NCBI GenBank assembly: GCA_948857205.1
Contig: CAQPRV010000039.1
Span: 1-19,660, forward strand
Reading direction: 5' to 3'
Source: an uncultured Clostridia bacterium
GTDB lineage: Bacteria; Bacillota; Clostridia; TANB77; CAG-508
Length of the DNA stretch: 19,660 nt
Shown: one piece after another, positions 14,103-19,660 of the stretch
Numbering within the stretch: position 1 is the first letter of the stretch
Layout of the letters: each line of letters begins with the position of its first letter
Translations under genes and position numbers: made by a program
Notes under the pieces: model-generated
Database searches by the model: none
What the model was told of the DNA's origin: nothing
The model's input: only the letters and a program-made list of their open reading frames with translations

Positions 14103-15182
14103 ATGGGAGAAAATGAAACACTAAAATTTTATACAGTAAATGAAGATTACATAGACTATTTGAGCAAATTTGATAGTCATGTTAGTTGGAATAAAGAGCA
14201 AAAAAGACCTTATGTAGGAATTGTATTAAGGGTAGAAAATTATTTATATTTTGCACCTTTATATTCATACAAAGTAGGTTATGATAAGTACAAAGATAAT
14301 CCTAGTTTTATAAGAGTAGAAGATAGAAAAGGAAAAAATGTATCTATTATAAGATTCTCTGAAATGCTACCAGTTCCAGAAACAGCAATAAAATTATTAG
14401 ATTTTAATAGTAGAGGGGACAAGTATAGAGATCTCTTACAAGCAGAAAGCAATTTTATAAATGATAATAAAAATGTGATATATTCAAAAGCAAAGAAAAT
14501 ATACAAAAATGTAGTACATATAAAAATCCCATTTTTTATTAGCATTTCATGTGATTTTGAGTTACTAGAACAAAAATTAAAAGAATATGTTGGAGATGCA
14601 GTAAGAGAAACAAAGTTTATAAAAGATGTAGAAATAACTTGTGAAGTCTTTGAAGAAATATCAACTATTGTTAAAGTTTTAGAAGATAAAGGATTCAAAT
14701 ACATAGAAGAATTTACATTAGATGATATATATATGAAAAATGATAAAACTAATGAATTTGCACCTAAAAATGGAAGAATTACAGACACACTAATTATTAG
14801 ATATGTTAATGAAGATGACAAAAAGATAGTTTGTAAAAGAAGAAATCATAACAGCAATGGATTTGAGATAAGTACAGAAAAGTCTGTATTAAAAGTTATG
14901 AGCATAGAAGAAGCAGAAAAACATTTGAATATATTAGGTTATACAAGATTTTTAAATATGATTGATAAAAACTATATGTACGAAAATGATGAGTTTATAG
15001 CATATATTCAAGATGTTAAAGATTTAGGAATATTTATAGAGCTAGAAGCAAAGAAAGTAGAAAATGCAGAACAAAATATAGAGCAGCTAATAGAATTTGT
15101 AAAAACACTTAACCTAAAAATCGGAACAAAGTTTGATATTAGAAAAGCAAATTTATTATATTCAAAACAAAATAACGAATAA
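14103..15182 (+). CDS. toxN: ToxN-family endoribonuclease toxin fused to a C-terminal CYTH-like domain
   Basis: Residues about 7-155 match the ToxN/AbiQ/CptN toxin fold: LKFYTVNEDYIDYLSKFD, then RPYVGIVLRVENYLYFAPL, IRFSEMLPVPETAIKLLDF and the long C-terminal helix with NFINDNKNVIYSKAKKIYKNV. ToxN toxins are RNases of about 165-200 residues; this protein has 359. Residues about 172-355 look like a CYTH (CyaB/thiamine-triphosphatase) beta-tunnel: VEITCEVFEEISTIVKVLEDKGFKYIEEFTLDDIYM, DTLIIRY, KKIVCKRRN, the EKHLNILGY repeat and DVKDLGIFIELEAKK with the typical metal-binding E-x-E. The N-terminal E-x-E-x-K motif is degenerate. AAAGGAG precedes ATG 14103; an apparent upstream extension to 14028 is only antitoxin repeat read as protein. 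Confidence 0.88.
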   Translation: MGENETLKFYTVNEDYIDYLSKFDSHVSWNKEQKRPYVGIVLRVENYLYFAPLYSYKVGYDKYKDNPSFIRVEDRKGKNVSIIRFSEMLPVPETAIKLLDFNSRGDKYRDLLQAESNFINDNKNVIYSKAKKIYKNVVHIKIPFFISISCDFELLEQKLKEYVGDAVRETKFIKDVEITCEVFEEISTIVKVLEDKGFKYIEEFTLDDIYMKNDKTNEFAPKNGRITDTLIIRYVNEDDKKIVCKRRNHNSNGFEISTEKSVLKVMSIEEAEKHLNILGYTRFLNMIDKNYMYENDEFIAYIQDVKDLGIFIELEAKKVENAEQNIEQLIEFVKTLNLKIGTKFDIRKANLLYSKQNNE

Positions 15183-15187
15183 TACAT

Positions 15188-15225
15188 GGAGTTTTGCCTA
15201 GAAATAGGGCAAAACTCTTTACTTT
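15188..15225 (+). terminator. Terminator of the toxin-antitoxin locus
   Basis: GAGTTTTGCC (15189-15198) and GGCAAAACTC (15208-15217) form a 10-bp perfect stem followed by TTTACTTTATTT. Confidence 0.9.
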
Positions 15226-15246
15226 ATTTACATAATATGATATAAT
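15218..15246 (+). promoter_or_regulatory. Promoter of the LysR-type gene
   Basis: TTTACT (15218-15223), a 17-bp spacer and TATAAT (15241-15246). The -35 lies in the T tract of the preceding terminator. Confidence 0.65.
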
Positions 15247-15269
15247 AATAGCGATTGAGAGGTGCTACT

Positions 15270-16148
15270 ATGTCTAATGTAAATTATAATTTGTATAAGA
15301 TATTTTGTGTAGTTGCAAGTTCTAAAAGCTATGCAGATGCAGGAAATAAATTAGATCAGACTCCAGCTAATATTAGTACACAGATAAGCAATTTAGAAAA
15401 TCAATTAGATGTGAAACTATTTTATAGAGAAAAAAATGGAGTAAAGCTAACAGAAAAGGGAAAAGAATTATTTGAAATGGTTAATAAAAGTATTTCTTCC
15501 TTTGATTTTGCCGAAAAAGTAATAAAAGAAAAAAATGATTTAGCTAATGGTACTATAAATTTAGGGTGTCAATCTCACTTGACTAATTATTACTTAATGG
15601 AATATATCAAAAAAGCCAAAAATGATTTTCCAAACTTAAATATTGAGTTAACTTGTGGTGCAAATCCAAGTGAAATGTTTGAGATGTTAAAAAATCACAA
15701 ACTTGGTTTTGTAATAACAGATGTTATACCAACAGAAACAGATGAGTTTGTAATTGAAGAATTAAAAAAAGTAAACAATATATTTGTTGCAAAAGAGCCA
15801 TTGAAAATTGAAAATGTAAAAGAATTAGAAGATTTACGATATATATTAAATTTTGACAATACAATTTCTACTAAAAATCTATTCAAGATTCTAAAAGAAC
15901 ACAAAGTAAAAATTAAACCTAATATGAAATGTGATACAACAGAAATAAGAGTAGAAGCAGTAATGAATGGACTAGGAATAGCTTATGTAATGAAAGAAGC
16001 TGTCAAGAAACAATTAGAGAATGGAGAATTATACGAAGTTGAATTGCCAATAGAATTGCCAGAATTGAGTATAAATTTAGTGTATATAAAAGATATGCTA
16101 ACACAAGTAGATAAGAAATTTATAAAAAAATACTTAAAAAATAAGTAA
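15270..16148 (+). CDS. LysR-type transcriptional regulator
   Basis: A 292-residue protein. The N-terminal winged helix-turn-helix (residues 1-60) has YKIFCVVASSKSYADAGNKLDQTPANISTQISNLENQLDVKLFYREKNGVKLTEKG, followed by the linker helix and an effector-binding domain (about 90-290: INLGCQSHLTNYYLMEYIKKAKNDFPNLNIELTCG, LGFVITDVIPTETDEFVIEEL, GLGIAYVMKEAV). Full family length. GAGAGG precedes ATG 15270. It lies directly upstream of, and in the same direction as, the radical SAM gene, whose promoter region carries a perfect palindrome; it is the obvious candidate regulator of that gene. The effector is unknown. Confidence 0.93.
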   Translation: MSNVNYNLYKIFCVVASSKSYADAGNKLDQTPANISTQISNLENQLDVKLFYREKNGVKLTEKGKELFEMVNKSISSFDFAEKVIKEKNDLANGTINLGCQSHLTNYYLMEYIKKAKNDFPNLNIELTCGANPSEMFEMLKNHKLGFVITDVIPTETDEFVIEELKKVNNIFVAKEPLKIENVKELEDLRYILNFDNTISTKNLFKILKEHKVKIKPNMKCDTTEIRVEAVMNGLGIAYVMKEAVKKQLENGELYEVELPIELPELSINLVYIKDMLTQVDKKFIKKYLKNK

Positions 16149-16171
16149 TAAATGAATATAAGCAAATAGGC

Positions 16172-16206
16172 AGAATATCCTTAAAACAAAGGGTATTCTT
16201 TTTTTG
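16172..16206 (+). terminator. Terminator after the LysR-type gene
   Basis: AGAATATCCTT (16172-16182) pairs with AAGGGTATTCT (16189-16199) with one G-U pair, followed by seven T. Confidence 0.87.
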
Positions 16207-16213
16207 TATTAAA

Positions 16214-16239
16214 AAATATTTAATACTGATTAAATATTT
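16214..16239 (+). promoter_or_regulatory. Perfect palindrome, candidate LysR operator
   Basis: AAATATTTAAT, the spacer ACTG and ATTAAATATTT form an 11-bp perfect dyad. It contains T-N11-A, the LysR box pattern, and ends five bases before the -35 of the radical SAM gene, the usual activator position. Confidence 0.65.
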
Positions 16240-16244
16240 GAGAA

Positions 16245-16273
16245 TAGACAGGAAAATTCTTACAAGATATAAT
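16245..16273 (+). promoter_or_regulatory. Promoter of the radical SAM gene
   Basis: TAGACA (16245-16250), a 17-bp spacer and TATAAT (16268-16273). The imperfect -35 suits activator dependence. Confidence 0.65.
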
Positions 16274-16311
16274 AATTGTGTATCAATTTCAAAGAAAGAG
16301 AGATGTTAAAA

Positions 16312-17502
16312 ATGCAAAAAAAGAGAGTTTGTTGGAATATTACAACAAAATGTAATCAAAATTGTAAATATTGCCACAGATTTTTAGGTATTAACGATCT
16401 TACTTATGAAGAAAATAAAGAGATATTAAATAATTTGATTAAAGATGGGGTAAACAACATTACTTGGACAGGGGGAGAAGCACTACTATATCCAAATTTA
16501 AAAGAACTATTGAAAATATCACAAGAAAATGGTATAAAAAACAAGCTAATAACAAATGGAATGGTATTAGCACAAAATGAAAATATGAGAGAGATTTTAG
16601 ATTATTTAGATTCTTTGACATTGTCATTAGATACGATAAATGATGATACTAATGAAGAATTAGGAAGAGGCAAAAATCATTTTGAAGAAGTTAAAACTAT
16701 ATTAGACTATGTTAAAGGAAAAAGTTTAAAAGTCAATATAAATACAGTAGTTAGCAAGAAAAACATAAATGAGATGGAGCAGCTAGGAGAATTCCTAAAC
16801 AATTATAATATTAGCAAATGGAAATTCTTTAAATTTATGCCACTTCGAGAAACAGCAGAGAAAAATAAAGACGAATTTGCAATAACAGATGCAGAATTTG
16901 AGAAAACTAAAAATGTATTTAGAAATTTTGGAAATATAGGAGAAACAGACTTTAGACAAGAAAAGGACATGGAAGATAAATATACTTTGCTAATAGCGAA
17001 TGGAGATATAATAAAAACGGAACATGGTGTAGATGTGAAAAAAGGAAATGCACTATACCAAAATCCAGTAGAATTTATGTATGAATTAGAGGAGAATAGA
17101 ATGAAAAAGATAAAAATTCTAATTGCTCATAATAACGAGGAAATAAGAAATAAAATAGCAGATACAATAAAAGGCTTAGACTATGTTGAATTAGTAGACA
17201 CAGCAACAGACGGAAAAGAAACATATAATAAAATTATAGAATCAAAGCCAGAAATGGTTTTTGCAAAAATGAATTTAGACAATATGGACAGTATGGAAAT
17301 AATGAGGAAATCAAAAGAAAGTTTAAAAGATAATGTGCCAATATTCAATATAATTACAAGTGATAATGTTAGTGATGAATATATGAAAACAGCATATAAT
17401 CTAATGGGAAGAAATTTGAATACATTTGTATCAGAGCCAATAAACAATATGGAAATAGACAATATAATGCAAGGGTATAAAGAATTAAAAGAAAACGCAT
17501 AA
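16312..17502 (+). CDS. Viperin/MoaA-like radical SAM enzyme fused to a C-terminal pseudo-receiver domain
   Basis: A 396-residue protein. Residues 1-255 are a radical SAM enzyme: C14-x3-C18-x2-C21 (TTKCNQNCKYCHRF) for the 4Fe-4S cluster and SAM, TWTGGEALLYP, LITNGMVL, then LTLSLDTINDDTNEELGRG, VNINTVVSKKNINEM and SKWKFFKFMPLRETAE. The order resembles the viperin core (S-x-D, N-T-V-V, W-K-x-F-x-x-x-P), though viperin's FCFH and N-terminal NYH are absent; MoaA-like enzymes are the alternative. Residues 264-396 form a receiver-like domain (KIKILIAHNNEEIRNKIA...). The phospho-acceptor Asp is replaced by Lys319 and the acidic pair by NN, so it is a pseudo-receiver. ATG 16312 was chosen for its AGAGAG at good spacing; ATG 16303 is possible. 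Confidence 0.82.
   Translation: MQKKRVCWNITTKCNQNCKYCHRFLGINDLTYEENKEILNNLIKDGVNNITWTGGEALLYPNLKELLKISQENGIKNKLITNGMVLAQNENMREILDYLDSLTLSLDTINDDTNEELGRGKNHFEEVKTILDYVKGKSLKVNINTVVSKKNINEMEQLGEFLNNYNISKWKFFKFMPLRETAEKNKDEFAITDAEFEKTKNVFRNFGNIGETDFRQEKDMEDKYTLLIANGDIIKTEHGVDVKKGNALYQNPVEFMYELEENRMKKIKILIAHNNEEIRNKIADTIKGLDYVELVDTATDGKETYNKIIESKPEMVFAKMNLDNMDSMEIMRKSKESLKDNVPIFNIITSDNVSDEYMKTAYNLMGRNLNTFVSEPINNMEIDNIMQGYKELKENA
17089..17103 (+). promoter_or_regulatory. Internal ribosome binding site and start within the radical SAM gene
   Basis: GAGGAG (17089-17094) lies six bases before ATG 17101, exactly at the start of the pseudo-receiver domain. It could give a free 133-residue pseudo-receiver, or be the relic of a formerly separate gene. 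Confidence 0.5.
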
Positions 17503-17506
17503 ACTA

Positions 17507-17548
17507 AAAAAGAGGAATAGGTTTTTTACAAAACTTATTTCTTCTTTC
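17507..17548. terminator. Bidirectional terminator between convergent genes
   Basis: An AAGAGGAATAGGTTTT-type arm pairs, with G-U pairs and one offset, with AAAACTTATTTCTTCTT. It overlaps the stop of the minus-strand gene at 17535. Confidence 0.7.
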
Positions 17549-18254
17549 CTTTTTGTAGATGTAAATACATTACTGCAATTTCTAAAAAATCTTTTGGGGT
17601 TATATTTTCTTCAATATCAAAATATTGCATAATAGGGCAGTTGATAGTATCTCTATACATATTTAATCGTTCTAATGCAGTTCTAAAACTTGATCGTATT
17701 GCCGAATTAGGCTTGTTGTGTCTTTGTCCAATTATAGTAAAAATATCTTTCAATTTTTTCTGTAAGTCAGGGTAGTAGTAGCATTCAAAAATAGCTTCTC
17801 TTATGTAATTAGTTCCATTTGAATTTAAAGGAATTTTTAATGTCAAAAATAATAAATCGAGTTCCTCGTTAGTTAATTCTTCATATTCTCCAAAAAGATA
17901 CATTTCGTTAATTGTACTATAAAAGTCATTAAAATTTTCATCATCATAGATTACCTTGTATATTCTAGCAGCATTAGACAAGTTCAAATTTTCTTCTTTT
18001 TGAGCTGTTAATATAATGTTGTTATTTTTCTTATCTGCAATATTTGTAGATAATCTATCAATTATTTCAATACAATTTATATCTTTTAGGCAAGAATCTA
18101 AAACTAATACATTAGGTTTAATATCAAGATATTTTTCTAAAGCAGTTTTTCCATCAGCTGTTTCTATTACTTCTAACCTTTTATCATTTGCAAGCTGTTG
18201 ACAAAGCCTTATTCTTTGCTCAACATTAGGATTAGCAATAAGGACTTTCTGCAT
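17535..18254 (-). CDS. Spo0A-like response regulator
   Basis: A 239-residue protein with a receiver domain (about 1-115) whose acceptor Asp is present (VLVLD53) but whose acidic pair is lost (ANPN), then a C-terminal domain (about 125-235) with the Spo0A DNA-binding pattern: LFLTLKIPLNSNGTNYIREAIFECYYYPDLQKKLKDIFTIIGQRHNKPNSAIRSSFRTALERL. This corresponds to the IPxxxxGYxYLREAI...YxTTPSRVERAIRHAIE region of Spo0A. GGAGGG precedes the ATG. It is shorter and more diverged than chromosomal Spo0A, so it is an element-borne paralogue. It probably competes for, or rewires, 0A-box sites; candidate boxes lie upstream at 18363-18402. Confidence 0.85.
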   Translation of the reverse strand: MQKVLIANPNVEQRIRLCQQLANDKRLEVIETADGKTALEKYLDIKPNVLVLDSCLKDINCIEIIDRLSTNIADKKNNNIILTAQKEENLNLSNAARIYKVIYDDENFNDFYSTINEMYLFGEYEELTNEELDLLFLTLKIPLNSNGTNYIREAIFECYYYPDLQKKLKDIFTIIGQRHNKPNSAIRSSFRTALERLNMYRDTINCPIMQYFDIEENITPKDFLEIAVMYLHLQKGKKK

Positions 18255-18297
18255 CTGGAAACCCTCCTACAAATGTCTATATTATAAATTCGATAAC

Positions 18298-18326
18298 ATT
18301 ATACCATAAAAATTATGTAAACACAA
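18298..18326 (-). promoter_or_regulatory. Promoter of the Spo0A-like gene
   Basis: On the minus strand: TTGTGT, a 17-bp spacer and a perfect TATAAT, about 45 bases before the ATG. Confidence 0.55.
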
Positions 18327-18362
18327 TACAAAATGGAAAAAATAGTAAAAGAAAATTTAGCC

Positions 18363-18402
18363 TTTTTTCGCCCTTTTTCGCCATATTCCCCCTTTTTTGA
18401 CA
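18363..18402 (+). promoter_or_regulatory. Four helically phased 0A-box-like units
   Basis: Units start every 10 bases: TTTTTCGCC (18364), TTTTTCGCC (18374), TATTCCCCC (18384) and TTTTTGACA (18394). The second gives TTCGCCA and the fourth TTTGACA, each one mismatch from the 0A-box reverse form TTCGACA. They lie between the divergent Spo0A-like promoter and a + strand promoter whose -35 is the last unit. Confidence 0.5.
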
Positions 18403-18425
18403 TTAGAAAAGTAAAATTCTATATA
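18397..18425 (+). promoter_or_regulatory. Promoter of the candidate small RNA
   Basis: A perfect TTGACA (18397-18402), a 17-bp spacer and TATATA (18420-18425); alternatively TATAAT (18422-18427) at 19 bp. The -35 overlaps the 0A-like unit. Confidence 0.65.
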
Positions 18426-18433
18426 ATGCAAGC

Positions 18434-18602
18434 AACTTAATCAAAGTCTTAAAAGGGAGGCGATTCAAAAGATATAGAGAAAACACAAGATAATTACAAG
18501 TACATATTTTAGACTTTGATTATAGTATTGATTTATTTTTTAATTATTCAAAACTCCTTTAAGAATTTTGTTTAGGCACTATTCTATAAAGGAGTTTTTT
18601 AT
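18434..18602 (+). ncRNA. Candidate structured small RNA of about 170 nt
   Basis: It lies between a good promoter and a strong terminator, with no convincing reading frame. A 12-bp perfect long-range helix joins TAATCAAAGTCT (18438-18449) with AGACTTTGATTA (18511-18522), enclosing an unpaired AAAAGGGAGG that resembles a ribosome site or a target-pairing region. I recognise no known RNA family. It may instead be the attenuated leader of the sigma-like gene downstream. Confidence 0.5.
18550..18600 (+). terminator. Strong terminator of the small RNA
   Basis: AAAACTCCTTTA (18550-18561) and TAAAGGAGTTTT (18587-18598) form a 12-bp perfect stem with a 25-nt loop, followed by T. Confidence 0.8.
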
Positions 18603-18645
18603 ATGGGGAGGGGTACAAGTAAAAATGTAAAAGTAATTTCACAAG

Positions 18646-18798
18646 TATTTACATTAAAAAATGTAAATATTAGATATTTGTGCCTATTTCAAATCAAATG
18701 TGCAATTATGCGTTGTATATTTGATTTTTTTTATGCTCTAAAAGAAAAACATTGCCGTAGCCCACCTACCAATCAATTCACAAAAACGAATTGATTGG
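18646..18798 (+). promoter_or_regulatory. Structured leader: hairpin, attenuator and SD-masking hairpin
   Basis: There are three elements in order. TATTTACATT/AATGTAAATA (18646-18669) is a 10-bp hairpin. The arms at 18691-18705 and 18713-18727 with a T tract to 18732 form an intrinsic terminator. CCAATCAATTC/GAATTGATTGG (18769-18798) is an 11-bp hairpin whose 3' arm, with CCT pairing AGG across one bulge, covers the GGAGG of the next gene. A short apparent reading frame at 18603-18794 overlaps these structures and is probably not translated. Confidence 0.65.
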
Positions 18799-18809
18799 AG
18801 GAAAGAGAA

Positions 18810-19319
18810 ATGCAAGATAATGCAAAATGTTTTATAAAATTAAAAAAAGGAATTTATGAAGAAATTACATATAAAGAACTAAAAGAGAAACGAAAAAAAT
18901 ACAGTACATATAAGAAAAAGAAATTTATTAAGTTAGATGATATTTTACTAGAAGTATCAAAAAAAGATTATGAAATTATAGAGTATGAAGAACAAAGACA
19001 AAAATATTTAGATCGAGTTGCAAGAAAAATGAATTTAATTTCTTATGATCATGAATCTGAAAATGGAGTAGCATTAAAAAATATAATTTCAAATCCAATA
19101 GATAATATAGAAGCTACTTTTGAAAGAAAAATTGAAATAGAAAAATTAAGAATAGCTTTATTACAACTAACTGAAGAAGAATATAAACTAATAAAGGCAT
19201 TATTTTTTGAAAATAAAACATTGCGAGAATATGCTGCAATAGTAGGCAAACATTACACTACAATTCAAGATAAAAGAGATAGAATTTTAGAAAAATTAAA
19301 AAAATTTATAAAAATTTAA
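18810..19319 (+). CDS. Sigma-70 region-4-like ICE regulator
   Basis: A 169-residue protein with a basic, coiled N-terminal half (KLKKGIYEEITYKELKEKRKKYSTYKKKKF) and a C-terminal helix-turn-helix of sigma-70 region 4 type (about 105-169: LRIALLQLTEEEYKLIKALFFENKTLREYAAIVGKHYTTIQDKRDRILEKLKKFI). No clear region 2 is seen, as in the small sigma-like proteins of Tn916/Tn1549-type elements, which usually sit in the regulation module before excisionase and integrase. GGAGG precedes ATG 18810 but is masked by a hairpin. It may drive transcription of ICE genes. Confidence 0.83.
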   Translation: MQDNAKCFIKLKKGIYEEITYKELKEKRKKYSTYKKKKFIKLDDILLEVSKKDYEIIEYEEQRQKYLDRVARKMNLISYDHESENGVALKNIISNPIDNIEATFERKIEIEKLRIALLQLTEEEYKLIKALFFENKTLREYAAIVGKHYTTIQDKRDRILEKLKKFIKI

Positions 19320-19336
19320 AAATTTAATCCTACAAA

Positions 19337-19374
19337 CCTCTCATTTTTTCACAGGAGAAATGAGAGGAATTTTT
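19337..19374 (+). terminator. Terminator after the sigma-like gene
   Basis: CCTCTCATTT (19337-19346) and AAATGAGAGG (19358-19367) form a 10-bp perfect stem followed by AATTTTT. Confidence 0.88.
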
Positions 19375-19421
19375 ATTCCACATGAACTTTGAAAATTAAA
19401 TAGCAATTCATTAAATACATT

Positions 19422-19511
19422 CCTACTATTCGAGCTAGTTAAAAAGTAATCTCACAAATCACTTTACTTAAATATAAGATAGCCACTTATAAGGCGAGGA
19501 CAAGTAGTAGG
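19422..19511 (+). other. Possible multi-branched RNA structure
   Basis: CCTACTA (19422-19428) could pair with TAGTAGG (19505-19511), enclosing an AAGTAA/TTACTT hairpin and a GCC/GGC hairpin. It does not fold as a normal tRNA. No reading frame is visible between 19320 and 19610. Confidence 0.25.
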
Positions 19512-19539
19512 TATAATGATTGATGTTAGAATAGATATA

Positions 19540-19660
19540 TAGACACAAAATTTTACGAATCAATGAAAAGATGATATAATGTTATGTAAATGAAAAAGGA
19601 GTGTCTAAAAATGAAAACATATACAGAGGAATTTAAAAAAACAATTGTAGAATTATATGA
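19540..19660 (+). mobile_element. Left end of an IS3-family element (truncated by the window)
   Basis: TAGACACAAAATTTTACG at 19540 resembles the terminal repeats of IS3/IS150-type elements and is followed by a TATAAT (19575-19580), an AAAGGAG site and a transposase start. GTGTCTA (19601-19607) is an internal complement of the TAGACAC end. Confidence 0.6.
19611..19660 (+). CDS. IS3-family OrfA transposase, N-terminus only
   Basis: The first 16 residues, MKTYTEEFKKTIVELY, match the start of IS3-family OrfA helix-turn-helix proteins (pattern YTEEFK-x-x-VELY). ATG 19611 follows AAAAAGGAG with nine-base spacing. The gene runs past the window end, so completeness cannot be judged. Confidence 0.75.
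   Translation, partial: MKTYTEEFKKTIVELY

Noticed and set aside
14279..14821. 180-residue minus-strand reading frame
   Set aside because: It is a shadow of the toxin gene with Ser/Leu-rich composition, no ribosome site and no recognisable domain.
18603..18794. 63-residue coding gene
   Set aside because: It overlaps an intrinsic terminator and an SD-masking hairpin, has no recognisable domain, and fits better as the leader of the gene at 18810.
19422..19511. tRNA gene
   Set aside because: A 7-bp closing stem is present, but there is no T-loop consensus, anticodon stem or D-arm on either strand.
1..19660. Reassignment of TGA (no gene here ends in TGA)
   Set aside because: All recognisable genes end in TAA or TAG, but no in-frame TGA is needed anywhere and the number of genes is too small. 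AT-rich genomes use TGA stops rarely.

Overview
The window is AT-rich DNA with strong Shine-Dalgarno sites, sigma-A-type promoters and many intrinsic terminators. It looks like an integrative conjugative element (ICE) of the Tn1549/CTn type in a low-GC, spore-forming-lineage Bacillota (probably an uncultured gut clostridium). This assignment rests on protein family recognition and base composition only.

Region 1 (1-9578) is the transfer operon, all on the + strand. It holds an IS21-like tail abutting a 5'-truncated VirD4 coupling protein, a Maff2-family pilin-like protein, an MT-A70 adenine methyltransferase, a small helical protein, a VirB6-like channel, two hypotheticals, PrgI, the VirB4 ATPase, a class B sortase and a CHAP peptidoglycan hydrolase, and ends in a strong terminator. 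Four core genes (virD4, maff2, virB6, virB4) appear broken by ten +1 shifts. Every shift is the same event: one extra C directly before a glycine GGA codon, which creates an in-frame CGG followed by A. Skipping that C restores all four family sequences to their full ends. I found no other in-frame CGG codon in the window, so 10 of 10 CGG codons are shift sites. This suggests recoding at an unassigned or hungry CGG (or a CGGA quadruplet read as Gly), although an artefact must be excluded. The same operon mostly uses non-ATG starts (TTG, GTG and apparently ATA), whereas every gene after 9600 starts with ATG.

Region 2 (9580-13340) is cargo: small unknown proteins, a DUF4241 protein, a membrane-anchored protein, an XRE regulator, and a divergent gene with a Spo0E-like N-terminus.

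Region 3 (13490-15225) is an XRE regulator followed by a type III toxin-antitoxin locus: consensus promoter, three 36-nt ToxI-like RNA repeats, an attenuator terminator, and a ToxN-family toxin that carries an extra C-terminal CYTH (triphosphate tunnel/CyaB-like) domain. I consider this fusion potentially undescribed.

Region 4 (15218-18430) holds a LysR regulator, a perfect palindrome, a viperin/MoaA-like radical SAM enzyme fused to a pseudo-receiver domain, and a convergent Spo0A-like response regulator. Upstream of the latter lie four helically phased 0A-box-like units overlapping another promoter.

Region 5 (18430-19660) holds a candidate regulated small RNA, a long structured leader with an attenuator and an SD-masking hairpin, a sigma-region-4-like protein, and the left end of an IS3-family element that runs off the window. 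Together the Spo0E-like, Spo0A-like and sigma-like genes suggest that the element couples its transfer to host phosphorelay or sporulation signalling; this is inference.
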